From: Argentina anserina
Taxonomy: Eukaryota; Streptophyta; Magnoliopsida; Rosales; Rosaceae
DNA length: 64,000 nucleotides
Assembly: GCF_933775445.1 (NCBI RefSeq)
Contig: NC_065872.1
Span: 5,580,001-5,644,000 of the forward strand
Reading direction: 5' to 3'
Shown here: positions 14,417 to 26,573 of the stretch, in pieces
How the letters are laid out: each line of letters begins with the position of its first letter
How positions within the stretch are numbered: position 1 is the stretch's first letter
The notes under the pieces: generated by a model
What the model was told of the DNA's origin: nothing
What the model saw: the letters and a program-made list of their open reading frames with translations, nothing else
Databases searched by the model: none
Made by a program: the position numbers and the translations under genes

Positions 14417-16856
14417 GCAAGCGACCCCGAGTTCCCCGCACCGTGCCTTGCTGCCACGAGCTTCGACGACAAACCAAAGCTCGGAGGTTACCCTGCTGCA
14501 TCACGCATCTTCACCGGCGAAGCTAGGGCACGGAAACTAGCTCATTTCCACCGCCTCTCCTCCTTGGCACCTCCTGCAACCGATCGAGGCGCATATCGAG
14601 TCAACACCACACCCTCGGCTCAACCTCCACCTTTGCATGGTTCTACCTCCTCCGGCGACGTCACGGTGACTTCGAGGAGCGATTGAGGTAATGGATCGAT
14701 TAATTGAGTGTTTGTGATTGAAGATTGTTGGTTGTTTGTGATTTTTATGGAGATCGGAGATGGTTGAAGGAGGGTGGGTTACCGCCGTGTTAAGCAGCGC
14801 GTGAGAGCGTGTGAGGTAGCCTAGGGGCGGTTTGAAACCGTAGGAAGGGAGAGGAGGAGGAGATGAAGGGATCGGGCACGGCGGTGGCGTCATACGAGCC
14901 TTCGTTGGTGTCGGCGCGTGTGCCCCACGCGCGGCCTGCCGGAGGTGGCGCGTGCACCCCACGCGCCGCCACGTGCGGCGGCGTGAACAGTGATTCCGGG
15001 AAGGGTAAATTTGTAATTTATTTTTACGTACGGTAAATGTAAAAGTAAATTTTATTTACGTACAGTAATTGTAAATATAAATTACATTCAGTAAATGTAA
15101 AAAGTAAATTCAGAAGGGTAAATCAGTAATTAATATTTTACTGAGACAGAATGTATTTTTGAATAGTAATTATACGTACAGAAATACGTGAACAGTATGT
15201 ACTCGTACAATGATACGTATTGGTTATGTATTTGTACATTAATACGTGGATAGTACTGTGAATAGTAATCGTGAAAAGTACTGTGAATAGTAACTATGAA
15301 TAGTACCGTAACTATGAATAGTAACAGTGACCAGTAACACTGAAAAGTGACTGTAACAGTAAATTCGTAAAACCGAAAATTGCTGAACAGTAACCGGTTA
15401 TTACTGTTTCGGCATTTAAAGGTTTACGAAACGTTTCTAAATTCTTTTCTTATCTTTTTAAGGTGATCTATAAAGCAATGAAATGAATTATCTTCGGAAA
15501 TTGGGGAATTACGCCCGAGTCAATAAGGTGAGTAAAATCTCACATATTTACGAATCTACCCTTGCGGTGATTCTAAGATATTTGCAAGAGTTTTTAATAT
15601 TGAAATACGACATGTATACAATATAATGGATTCTATATATATTGTATAAATGGTAATAAGTACATGTATATATAATTTGCTATATTATATACTGTTATGA
15701 ATTCATCTGAATTAGGTCAATTCGATGACAAAGCATGTGAGTTTAATGTGGAGATTGTCTAACGTTTTGTCTTCGGACGTGTTTATAAATTATGACATGT
15801 ATAAGATATAATGGATTATATATATATAGTATAAATGGTAAATAAATACATATATATATAGTTTGCTATATAATATACTGTTATGATTTTATTGTGATGA
15901 TGTCATTTTGATGACAAGATATATCGAGCATGTGATTTTGATTGGTACAATATGATGTGAGATTATTGTACGTGATTTTTAACATTGAGATTGTTAAAAT
16001 GTGATTTGTCTTCGGACCTGATGTTTGGTACAATATGATGTGAGATTATTGTACGTGTTTGGCAAGTCGAAACCTAGCCTTTGGCCGGGCGAAAGTTACG
16101 ATACAGTTAGAGCTCTAGTCTGTCTGCCTTAGTACTGCATGTGAGGTAACGGGTGGTTATCTGCTCATGGGTACTCAGATTGTTTTGGATGTTGGATAGC
16201 GGGTGGCTATCCAATATCGGCGGTGTATTACGAGAGGGGTAACAGATGTGTACCAGCGTTCTTGGTACCCGTAATATAAATGCATTTGGGTAACCAGAAG
16301 AGTTACTTAATTTCTCATGAGCGTTTTATTTCATATTTCTTTGGGACGACTAGATGGGCCGTCCATTGACTTATGAGTGCATTTATATTTGATGATTTGT
16401 GATTTTTCGTATATATTGATATGCGATTATATTTTCATTTTACTCATACGAGCTATAAGCTTACCGGGTTTGTGTTTACAATCCCGGTGCACCAATCCGA
16501 TGGTGTAGGGGATAATTCTGCAGGTGTTGATTAGCGGAGATTGAGTGACAACTCCGGAGGCTCGAAGTCGTTCGAATCCTACTTGTGGTGAGGTTTTTAG
16601 TGTGGATTTGTGTGTGAGAATTGGTGTGGTTTTATTTGTGAGAATTGTGAGTGATTGTGAGGATTATTACATTTCCATTTTATGTATGGATTATAAATTT
16701 GGTTTGTAATAATTGGGTTGTCTGAGTTGTATTGAGAACTCAGAATTGATCCGCTGTGACATTTTAAATGATTTCAATTTCATTGAGATTATTTCGTGTT
16801 AACGACTTTGAAATTTTGAGTTTTTAAGCTCGAAATTTTGGGGTCGTTACAAATCA

Positions 16857-17860
16857 TTAGAACAAAGTATGAAAACTATATGCATGATAATGTCTCAACT
16901 CTTTTTCCTCTATACTATAAAAACTACCAAACTGTTAATTAGCTACGTTTAGTATGCATGTACTTACGTACAGTCAACCCAAAGTACTCCCCCGGCCAAT
17001 ACATGCATGTATGAATTAACCTAGCAAAAAAAAAACAGACCGACAGCAAATCCAACATGTAAGCATGGTGGTGGAGATCAGAGAGATTTGACCCCCACGT
17101 ACCTTGGTTAACTTGCTCCATCCCCTCACATACCTCTTTGTCTATTTTGTTTCATCTCCTTCACCCCAGAAATTTGTGGAAGAAAATACACTTGGAGACG
17201 TACTGGTAAATGATCACGGACATAAACAATACAGATCCATTTACTCGGATCTTTTCCTGGCAGGTAAGTCGGCGGAATTGAATCGAGGAAGTTGAATTGG
17301 ACACCATGCATATCTAAATTAGTGGTTTCATGTAGCCATGCACATGCAGCCATGCGAGGCACAACAGTGATGAAGACAAAACTTTCATAGCAGTAACATG
17401 CCTGCACATATCCATGGCTAGCTAGCTACCTCTTCTGTATCGATCGATCATCTGCTATATATATATATGAGCCACTGGCTTAATTAGCTTAATGTGAAGA
17501 TAGGCATTGTCCTAATTCTTTCTCATAGTGTGATCTTATTGAAAAGATCAATGAAGTTTATCTGTAATATAGTAAGTTGAAATTTTACTAACTGTTAGAC
17601 ACCGATTATGAGTTTCATCTTAGATAGGCTAGCTCCATTAATATTGAAATTATTTTGAAGATGAAGAATTAATACTGATTGAATTCGGAAACACACACCA
17701 ATAAGCAGCAAGAGCCGATGACTGAGCATAGATGGATTTTCGTGAGCCAAGCCCCAAGCTCTCAGTCTAGCTCCCACTACTAAAACCAATCAACCAACCA
17801 ACAAGCAATTCATATACAAATAATGAATCCGAGTTGTCGTTCCATCCAAATAGATTCTCA
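16857..17860. other. Intergenic region upstream of the small-protein gene
   Basis: Unique-looking AT-rich sequence between the solo LTRs and the TATA box at 17861. Short open frames around 17126-17407 (minus) have no recognisable family and no splice-supported extension, so no gene is called. Confidence 0.5.
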
Positions 17861-17868
17861 TATAAATA
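17861..17868 (+). promoter_or_regulatory. TATA box of the small-protein gene
   Basis: TATAAATA lies 87 bp upstream of the ATG at 17948 and is followed by a pyrimidine-rich leader (CTCTGCCTCCCTTGTCTCTC). Spacing and context fit a plant core promoter. Confidence 0.6.
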
Positions 17869-17947
17869 CAACCTCTGCCTCCCTTGTCTCTCATTCTCTC
17901 ATGTGCTTTAGGCCTTAAACGGCTACAACTGAAAAGTCTTGCCAGAA

Positions 17948-18295
17948 ATGCAGAAACCAATAGGAAGCCCCAAGATGAGAACCTCCCATCTATGCATTCC
18001 CAGGTTAATGAAAGCCAACAAGTACTCTTGCACCAACAAGACCTCTAAACCCCTTGTATCTCCCATGACCCTGCTCGAGCGGTTTCGCGAGGCGGTTTTG
18101 CGATTGATCATGTTGTCTGCAGTGTCGAACAACAGGTCCACAGCGAACCAAAATCGATCCACGGATAACATGCAGCAGTGTACATACTGCCCCTATGATC
18201 CTCACCACAGCGAGGCAGTCGCCAACTGCATCGAGTTCATCAAGAAGAAGGCTTCTCCCGACGACGATGACAACCGCGCGAGGATCGTTAGCTAG
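17948..18295 (+). CDS. Small plant protein of unknown function (115 aa)
   Basis: Single-exon frame of 115 aa starting at the first ATG after a TATA box. A basic N-terminus is followed by the motif PMTLLERFREAVLRLIML (about residues 41-58), which looks like an amphipathic helix, then a variable Asn/Ser linker. A second conserved-looking motif, DPHHSEAVANCIEFIKK (about residues 84-100), precedes an acidic tail. I recall similar short proteins in many plants but know no function. There is no signal peptide and no membrane span. A full-length Copia element is inserted 92 bp after the stop codon, apparently in the 3' UTR, so 3'-end formation may now use LTR sequence. Codon use and the TATA box favour a real gene. 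Confidence 0.72.
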   Translation: MQKPIGSPKMRTSHLCIPRLMKANKYSCTNKTSKPLVSPMTLLERFREAVLRLIMLSAVSNNRSTANQNRSTDNMQQCTYCPYDPHHSEAVANCIEFIKKKASPDDDDNRARIVS

Positions 18296-18387
18296 TAGTG
18301 CTGGTAGTTCCAATATTGATGCCGCGGCGGATCTAGAGGTCATCATACCGGTGCTAGTTAACTATGTGAAATATGTTAACGAGAGTC

Positions 18388-19250
18388 TGAAGATACCTAG
18401 GAGTGAACAAACAACTCTTATGCAGCACAAATAGATTATTGATTTGTAAAACACAGTGTTGGAATTTTATTCACACTGTAAAAAACCTCATTGAGGAAAA
18501 ATAGCACCATGATTAACTGAAATTAATCTCAATGATTTACAAACAGTCAAGTTGATCTCTTGTCCTATCAAGAAGAGTTCATTCAGCAACAATACATCAC
18601 TATTGTAGTTCTAGACATCATAGTTCTATATCACAACTAAGTCTAAGAACAACCTACTCTATACACAGCATATTTTTCTCTAAAACAACTCTATATCACA
18701 GTTGCAACCTCTTTAGGAGAACAAGAACTCTTTGTCACAGTCTTGATCTCCACACAGGTTTTACTTTTATGATTTTGACTGATGATCAGTTATTCCATAC
18801 TATCTACTCAGCTGTTGTGTTCTTCACATATCACTCATGCATACCACAATGCAGTATGATCTGGTTTTTACACACTTGGCTGTCTATCACACCTGCCCAC
18901 AAGAGAATATCAATCAGTGATTTTATAAGCATGATCATGAGAATGAAATAAAACACCTTAGCAGGAAGACATGTATATGTTACTGAGGTTGTGGCAGAAT
19001 AGCAGGGAACATGTTCCCAGAAAAGCAGGAACAATGTTTCTACAGCAGTGGAAGAACATGGAGCATGTTTTCAGAAAGTAAATTTTTAGCACACCGATCA
19101 TTCCTTGAAGGTTTAAAACTCCCCCATAATTGATGACTTCCAGATAAACATTTTAACCATGAATGATTCTTGTTAAAAAGACACATAAGGATCTCACAGT
19201 GTTTGAGTTTTGCATATTTCCTAAGTTGACTAGGAAAGCCAATATCTTCA
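18388..19250 (-). repeat. 3' LTR of the Copia element
   Basis: 863 bp, TGAAGATA...TATCTTCA, the direct partner of 26574-27434 with roughly 4 percent mismatches in the portion compared. Confidence 0.93.
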
Positions 19251-19262
19251 TTCTCCCACATT
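19251..19262 (-). other. Polypurine tract of the Copia element
   Basis: On the minus strand the bases just before the 3' LTR read AATGTGGGAGAA, the purine-rich primer expected for plus-strand DNA synthesis. Confidence 0.75.
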
Positions 19263-19585
19263 GGCATTCATATTCAACTTTATTGAAGCATAACCTGCAA
19301 AACTCAACTGAACACAACCCAATCATATATGCACATATAAGAATAATGAAGTTCGAAAATGTAGGGATCAGTTTCCATCCTTTCCCTTCTCTAAATAACA
19401 TAACAAAAATTAAAATGCTTAGACCAAGGTACTTTTGTGCTTAAGCACTTACAAACCGAAAACCAGGAAAGTAAACAAAACCATACAATAAGCAAATATG
19501 TTCAAAATAAAGTTTAAATTAAACTGAATCAGCAAGCATCTCACTCTACTGCTTCAACAAATTCTCCCCCATTGAATATGACTGC

Positions 19586-20205
19586 CTATGAGTTCCAACG
19601 TGGCCAGCCTTTGGATGGTGCAATAGGAGAGGTGGCAGCAACCTCCCATGGATCAATATCTGAGGCAGTAGGAGCAGTAGGATCAGGGTTAGAGGGATCA
19701 ACGGCCCCTGGAGGAAGCACCAAGTGAAGAAGAGCTTGAACGATGAGCATGTGTTCCTGCAGTTGCACCTGAACTTGAGTGAAGGTGTCAAGACGATCCA
19801 GGATAGAGGTGACAGAGGTGCGCATGTTTTCCTCCAAAATCATGAGGTATGTCCCAAAAGCTTCCATGGTGTTTTCTTCTGGAGGGATTTGAGGGCGCCA
19901 GGGTTCTCCTTCAAATCTGCAGGGAGGGATCATGCCAGTGTTTCCTTCCATGTTTGGAGGAAGAGGAAGACGAGGCTCTACAGGGGGAATCCGGATGCCA
20001 TGAGGAAAGATGGGGAGAGAATATGTCCCATCATGATGAGATGGTGGAGAGGAGGAACGGGGACGCTTTGAGCGGCCAGAGGATTCACCAGGAGATAGTC
20101 GAGTATTTTTCTGTTCTTTTATTCTTGAGAAACCTGCACAAACAAAGCCAAGACCGATAAGGGAGTTAGGGTTAGTAAATGCAAATGAAAGAGATAGAGT
20201 CCATT
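19586..20205 (-). CDS. Extra open region between RNase H and 3' LTR of the Copia element
   Basis: About 205 codons stay open between the RNase H domain and the 3' LTR. The first internal Met is at 19951, and the frame extends upstream of it without stops to about 20205. The product is Pro/Ser-rich (GESSGRSKRPRSSSPPSHHD), then has a helical, possibly coiled-coil stretch (YLMILEENMRTSVTSILDRL) and a Pro-rich tail. It resembles no pol domain. Some Copia lineages (SIRE/Maximus) carry an env-like frame at this position; I see no clear signal peptide or membrane span, so I call it only an extra frame. Confidence 0.45.
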
Positions 20206-21302
20206 TTTAAACTGAAGAGGAGAGTAACTGTAGCGCCAAAGTGGAGTGTGGACTGAGAATTGAAAACGTCCAGAACTATAGTCCACTAACTGTAACCTGC
20301 ACTATTTGAGTCAATCACAAGTACCAGTACAACAAGACTTTGAGAAACGAAGCGTCCCTTGATAAAACAAAATGCCAGTCATAACTAAACCATTTTATCA
20401 AGTTGAATACTTTAAGAATGGCACTGATCCTTTAACAAGATTCTGGATGGATGTGATGAGATGGATGCATGTCAATTAAGGGGCATGTGAAAGATCACTG
20501 GCAAAGCACATTAACAAGGGATAGACATGCAAATATTTCTCATACCATAGAGTCTTTTCGATATAACTGAAAATATGGATTTTATCAACTAAACCAGTCA
20601 AGGCATCACCACGAATTCAAGAGTATCAGTAGAGCAAAAATTGTTCATCTGATAATATGGAGAGTAGAACAAGCTGAGTAGTTAACATAATGTAGCTTCT
20701 CAATATACACAACACTCCCCTTATTCCATCCTATAACAATCTTTTGTGGTCTGATTTCTCAACCTTTGTAGCAAGTGGCAGGGAACACTCCCAAGTCAGA
20801 TGACTTTAGGGTGCTAGGTATAACAACGATATTATGAACCCCGAGACTCAAGTTGGAAATCGTTACTTGCATCCTCCAGTGGACCAAGTCATTCCTGTTT
20901 CTGTCCCACCATCTCGATTAGGGCTTAACCAAGACAGTGGTTACTTTGGGAATAACTTGGCCAAATGACAGTACCAAATGACAATACTTTGAGAATATAT
21001 TTTTTTAATTTTTTTAATTTTTTTATTGTCCTTATATCTCCTGTATATATATTTTTATAAATGACCAGCTTTTTCTTTTCTCCACAAAAATCACATTGTA
21101 GTTCATCTTGCTGATACACAAGATACAAGAGAGATGCACCAATGGTGCAGTCCAAAATCAAGGAAAAATTATTTCTAGAGAAAAAATGGTAGAGAAAAAA
21201 AATGAGCCAAGTACCAAGTCAAGCTAAGTTCCAGTAATTTTGCATCACATATAATCATTTAATGGAACATGAAGTGCAATTATGTGATGGAAACGAATTT
21301 AG

Positions 21303-24300
21303 TCAAGGTTCAGTGCAAATGCCAAGAGCATTTCTTAAGTACTCAAAACGAGCTGTATCAAGTGGTTTAGTTAAGATATCAACAAGTTGTTTTTCTGTTT
21401 CAATGAAGCACAGTTCAAGGATATCCTTTTCAACTAAGTCTCGAATGTAGTGATACCTGAGATTGATGTGTTTGGTTTGAGAGTGTTGTACATGATTTTT
21501 GGCAATGCTGATGGCACTTGTGTTGTCACAGAATATTGTTAACTTCCCTTGTTGCAGACCATAATCTTTGAGCATTTGCTTCATCCACACCATTTGTGTG
21601 CAACAACTACCAGCTGCAAAATATTCAGATTCAGCTGTAGATAGTGAAATGCAATTTTGTTTTTTGCTGTGCCAAGCCACAAGATTAGTTCCCAAAAAGA
21701 AACAGCTACCCAAGGTGCTTTTTCCATCCTTCATACTTCCTCCCCATTCTGCATCTAAATATTCTGCAATCTCTGCATTAGATTCATGAGTGTAAAAGAT
21801 GCCACAATTTGTTGTACCTGATACATATCGAATTACCCTTTTTACAGCTTCAAGATGTGACTCTTTGGGGTTGGCTTGAAATCTTGCGCACACACCAACA
21901 CTGAATGAGATGTCTGGCCTGCTGGCAGTGAGATAGAGCAAGCTTCCTATCATGCTCCGATAAAAAGTCTGATCTACTGATTTTCCTTCTTTGTCTTCAT
22001 GTAACTTGGTAGTAGTGCTCATTGGATTATTAACCACTTTCTTACTGGTCAAGCCGAATTATTAACCAAATTTTCTGCATAATTTATTTGAGAAAGAAAC
22101 ATCCCAGAGTTTATCTATTTTACTTGTAGACCAAGAAATAAGGTGAGTTCTCCAAGATTACTCATCTCAAATTTACTAGTCATGACAGAAGCAAATTCTT
22201 TGACTAGTTTGTTTGAGGTAAAGCCAAAAACAATGTCATCTACATAGACCTGTGCTACAATAAATTCATTTTTTAAGATTTTAACAAACAAGGTTTTGTC
22301 AATTGAGCCTTTGACATAACCTTGATTAATTAAATGACAAGAGAGACGATCATACCAAGCCTTTGGAGCCTGCTTGAGTCCATAAAGTGCTTTGTGTAGT
22401 TTGTAGACATAATCTGGATGGTGAGGATCAACAAAGCCTTTAGGTTGTTCCACGAATACTTCTTTACCAATGAATCCATTCAGAAATGTTGTCTTGACGT
22501 CCATGTGATAGAGCTTGAACTTCAAATAGCATGCAACTGCCATTAACAACCTAACAGATTCCATTCTAGCAACATGATCAAATGTTTCTTCATAGTCCAA
22601 TCCTTCTTTCTGTGAATATCCTTGAGCTACAAGCCTAGCTTTGTTTCTTATTACTGTTCCATGCTTGTCTGATTTGTTTCTAAAAATCCATTTTGTTCCA
22701 ATCACATTTAGATTTCTAGGTCTAGGTACAAGTTCTCATACCTGATTTTTAGCAAATTGATTGAGCTCCTCTTGCATGGCTAAAATCCAGTCTGTGTCTA
22801 ACAATGTTTCTTTGACAGTTGCAGGCTCTATTAATGATACAAAACCAAAGCACTTGATTATGCCTGAATCTTTGACATGACTGTTGATAAAACAGGTTAG
22901 AGCCTTCTCTATTTGATCACTTTGAGTGACTTTATTCTTGTTTCTTGTCTGAATTCCTTCATCCAGGTTTCCTATCACATCATCTTTGTTGTGATCTTTT
23001 TGCACTTGTTTGAACCCAGTTCTTTTCTGTGGAATTTGTTTGAAATTCTCATCTTCTTCATCAGCCCTTGATTTACTGTCATGTTCATCATTTTGTGCAT
23101 CCTTTCCTTTTGAGTCACTCATGCCTTCATCAATATATCTATAAAACAGATCATCAATTGACACATTAACAGTAACTATGACCTTTTTTGAGACTTTATT
23201 GTATATTCGATATGCTGAACTATTTAGATCATAACCAACAAAGATACCTGGATCAGTTCTAGATGCAAATTTGTTTAGGGTCTCACCTTCTCTAAGGATG
23301 TAGCTTGGACTTCCAAATACATGAAAATGACCAACACTTGGTTTTTTACCTTTCCAGATTTCATATGCAGTCTTATCACTTCCAGCTCTAATGAAAACTC
23401 TATTAGACACATAGCAGGCAGTGTTCATAGCTTCAGCCCAAAATTTTTCACTGAGTGGCTGAATGTAGCATTACTCTTCCTATACCAAGTAATGATATGT
23501 TTTTCCTTTCTACAATTCCATTTTGCTAAGGAGTTCTTGGAGCTGAAAATTCATGAAAAACTCCATTCTCATGGAAAAAGTTAGTAAAAGACACATTCTT
23601 AAATTCAGTTCCATTATCTGACCGGATTCTGGCCAACTTCAATTTTGAATGTTGTTTTTGTCTGGTTAATTGTCTACTTAATCCAAGAAAGGAATCAAAC
23701 GTTTCAGTTTTGTCAACAAGTAAATCTTGAAAAATCATCAACAACCACTAGAATGTAAAATTTACCTGACATGCTTGGTGATTGAGTGATTCCCATTAGG
23801 TCCAAATGCAGTAGTTCCAAGTAGTGAGTGGTTGCAGTGGAGTTTACAACCCTATGTGATGCCTTATTTTGTTTACCAGATTTGCAGTGACCACACATTT
23901 TATCTGTTCTTCCACTTAATTTTGGCATTCCTCTAAGACACTGCTGATTTGATAATTTTTGAAGATCCTGGTAATTTACATGACCTAGTCTCTTGTGCCA
24001 CAGCTCAAAAGTTTCATCAGTAGTAATAGTTTTAAGACATTTGTTAGAGAATAAAACAGATGGATCTGTTTAAGCATGATAACAATTGTCTTTTAATCTT
24101 TTACCTCCTAAAACAACATTACCTTGATCATTGAACACAATGCATTTTTTCTTGTTGAACCACACATCTTCAAAGTCATCAGTCAATTGACTTACACTTA
24201 CCAAGTTTGTAGCCAGTCCTGCCACATATAATGCATTCTCCAGTTTTCCCAGATTTTCTGATTCAACAGTTCCCTTACCTAGAATGATTGCTTTTCTTGC

Positions 24301-24801
24301 ATCTCCAAATGTTATTGTTCCAGTAACTCCTTTCTCCTTAATATCAGTAAAGTAGCTTTTGTTTCCACACATATGTCTTGAGCATCCACTATCAATGTAC
24401 CACACATTTTCACTTCTGGAGTTTACAGCAGTTAGAGCAACTAGACATGTGGCCTCAATGTGCTTCTCAGTAGAATCAACAATTGCTAATAAACAGTTTC
24501 CTTTGAAGACCTCCTTTTTCTTCCAAGTCTTAGCTCCAAAGTGATTTCTTATCCTAGCATTTTTCTCAATAAACTCATTAGATTCAGGAACACGATTACA
24601 TTTGTTTTCCAAAATTTTTAGTCTGAAAAATACTTTATCAAACATATCCTCATTTCTTATGAATTGTCTATCATGTTTTTTACATTGTTCCGAGAGATCA
24701 CTGAATGAGAGATTATTTGTTTCCATCGACTCATTTTCAGTTGATTTAATTTCTCTTCCAAGGACTCCAATTTTTTTGTTAGCATCGACTCTATTGAACA
24801 A
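21303..24801 (-). pseudogene. Copia pol (protease, integrase, RT, RNase H), frame-broken
   Basis: Recognisable domains, read downward. Protease has WYIDSGCSRHM (near 24390). The integrase zinc region is WHKRLGHVN ... CGHC (24020-23880), and its core has DLMGI, VVDDFSRFTC and RSDNGTEFKN (23830-23590). Reverse transcriptase has KARLVAQGY, MDVKTTFLNG and VYVDDIVFG (22705-22115). RNase H has LDAEWGG and LSTAESEYFA (22052-21303). A stop near 24070 separates protease from integrase, and frame breaks or stops lie near 23735, 23530, 23430, 22735-22710 and 22110-22050. The polyprotein is therefore dead, though individual domains are well preserved. Confidence 0.92.
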
Positions 24802-25364
24802 GTGTTAAGTTTTGATGAGAGTACCTGAATTTTCTCACCTTTTGGTTCTGTGTCTTTGTTGTCATTGCTAAATTTGTGACTATCTTCATTTTTGCTTTCA
24901 GGAACAAATTTGAGAACAGATGCACTTTCTCCAACATAGCCTAATCCAAAACTTTTCTTGAATTGTCTCCCTGCTCCAAGCATTTTGACAGCAAGATGAG
25001 AACTGTGCTGAAACTGCTTGAGTTTATCATTTGCTTTAGTAACCTGCTCCTGCAAAAGTTCTTTCTCAAGGGTGAGTTCAATAATAATATTTTGTTGACC
25101 ATTTACCTGTTTTGATGAATTATCTAATGTATCCATTAGTGATTTTCTCTCAAGTTTCCACTCATCCTCAGTGAGTGTATAAGACAATTCTTTCAATTTT
25201 ACTTCAAAGTCCCTTTCTTTTAGTTCATACTGACTTTGTTGTTCATGACTCGCCAGTTCCTGTTCATCTAATGTTCTTTGAAGGGAAGATACTTGTAGTT
25301 CAAGATCAATGTTTTCTGGTATGCACTGTTTCTGCAATGTCACATAGTTTTGTATATCTTTCAT
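24657..25364 (-). CDS. Coiled-coil region between Copia gag and protease
   Basis: A 235-codon frame rich in Glu, Lys, Leu and Gln (for example LKERDFEVKLKELSYTLTED and IIIELTLEKELLQEQVTKAN). It predicts long coiled coil and contains FGLGYVG, a motif common near the gag-protease boundary of long Copia polyproteins. It overlaps the end of the zinc-knuckle frame (25306) in another frame, so one frameshift joins or separates them. It is part of the retroelement, not a host gene. Confidence 0.7.
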   Translation of the reverse strand: MKDIQNYVTLQKQCIPENIDLELQVSSLQRTLDEQELASHEQQSQYELKERDFEVKLKELSYTLTEDEWKLERKSLMDTLDNSSKQVNGQQNIIIELTLEKELLQEQVTKANDKLKQFQHSSHLAVKMLGAGRQFKKSFGLGYVGESASVLKFVPESKNEDSHKFSNDNKDTEPKGEKIQVLSSKLNTCSIESMLTKKLESLEEKLNQLKMSRWKQIISHSVISRNNVKNMIDNS

Positions 25365-26522
25365 TCATGTCAGAATAATCATCATCACTGTTTACCTCAA
25401 AATTGCCAAGAACTTCTGATTCAGAGTCAGAATCTGACTCAGACTGATCAAAACTCAGGGAGGCTACAAGAGCCAGATTCTTCTTTATGGACTTAGGGGA
25501 ATACTCCTCATCTTCACTTTCAACATCACTCCATGAAGCAGTTAAAACTCTCTTATTTTCACCACTGTTTTTCCTGTTACCACAGTCAACTGAAATGTGG
25601 CCTAGACCACCACATTCATAACATTTAGGTTTAAAATTAGGATTTCTCCTGAAATTAGTCCTACTTTCTTTTAAGTCTTTTCTAGTTTCAGAAAACCTGT
25701 TTTTTTTATTCTCATAATTCCCTTTGGAAGTATTAGGATTATTATTTCTGTATTTTAGGATTTTCTTAAATTCTTTGGTTAATAACCCTAACTCGGAAAG
25801 TTCATCACTTACCTCTTTCTTCTTGGTTGCTTTCAGTGCTAGATTTTTTGACTTCATTTGATCAGTTTTGTCATCCTCATTTATCTCAGCTTCATAAGTT
25901 TTCAGACTTCCAATAAGCTCATTCAAGGAGTAGGTCTCGAGATCTCTTGATTCTGAAATGGCTGCTTTTTTCATTGCAAATTTTTTCGGTAAAGATCTCA
26001 AGATCTTCATCACAATATCATCTTGAGAGATTGCCTTTTTTCATTTATGCTCCTTATGCTGTTGGTAATAGAAATCACTCTCTTGTAGAATTGATCAATA
26101 GTTTCATCCTCCTTCATCTGTAAGTTTTCAAATTCATGTAACAATAATTGTAACTTATGAAGTTTAACCTTTTTATTACCTTCATAGGTGAGTCCAAGAG
26201 TGTCCCAGATTTATTTTGAGTTTGCACAATGCTTGATCAGTGCTCGATCATATTTTGATAAAGCAATAAATAATGCATTTTTTGCTTTATTTTCAGCTTC
26301 ACTGTAAGAAAGTTCCGAAGCAGTCCATCTGTCAAATTTCTTTTCCTTTGCTTCTTCAGATTCTTCAGATGCTTCTTCATCTTTGGGAGGTGTCCATCCA
26401 TGCAGTATACACTGTCATGCCTTAGAGTCTTGCGCAGAAATGAATGCTTGCATCATGCATTTCCAATCATCAAATCTTTCTCCTTTAAGCAGAGGCGGCA
26501 TATTGATTGATGTTCGCTCCAT
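25306..26522 (-). pseudogene. Copia gag (UBN2-type with CCHC zinc knuckle), disrupted
   Basis: Translation starts at a Met (26522) with MERTSINMPPLLKGERFDDW, typical of a plant Copia gag. In-frame stops at 26417-26415 (TGA) and 26213-26211 (TAA) and a frame shift near 26014 break the N-terminal half. The 26013-25306 frame is open and carries the CCHC zinc knuckle CYECGGLGHISVDC, flanked by basic and then acidic Ser-rich segments. Gag would package element RNA; this copy cannot make it intact. Confidence 0.88.
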
Positions 26523-26559
26523 TAGTCCCTGGATCTCACTAAGTATATCTAGTGGACCA

Positions 26560-26573
26560 GCTTTGATGCCAAT
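26560..26573 (-). other. Primer binding site of the Copia element
   Basis: Just inside the 5' LTR the minus strand reads TTGGCATCAAAGC. The plant initiator tRNA-Met site is TGGTATCAGAGC, so 10 of 12 bases match. Confidence 0.7.

Larger units (their letters stand above)
10908..16851 (-). mobile_element. Solo LTR (copy B), minus orientation, split by nested copy A
   Basis: Read on the minus strand, the element begins TGTAACGACCCCAAAATTTC (16851 downward) and ends GGTTATTACA (10908). It is flanked by a perfect 5-bp target duplication AATCA (10903-10907 and 16852-16856). TG...CA ends with a 5-bp TSD are the mark of an LTR retrotransposon, and the lack of any internal domain or second LTR makes it a solo LTR of about 2.94 kb. 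Its body is interrupted by 11420-14416 plus one copy of that element's TSD. TGTAAC-type starts and multi-kilobase LTRs recall Ty3/gypsy chromoviruses (Tekay/Del), but this assignment is inference. Short open frames within it are not genes. Confidence 0.88.
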
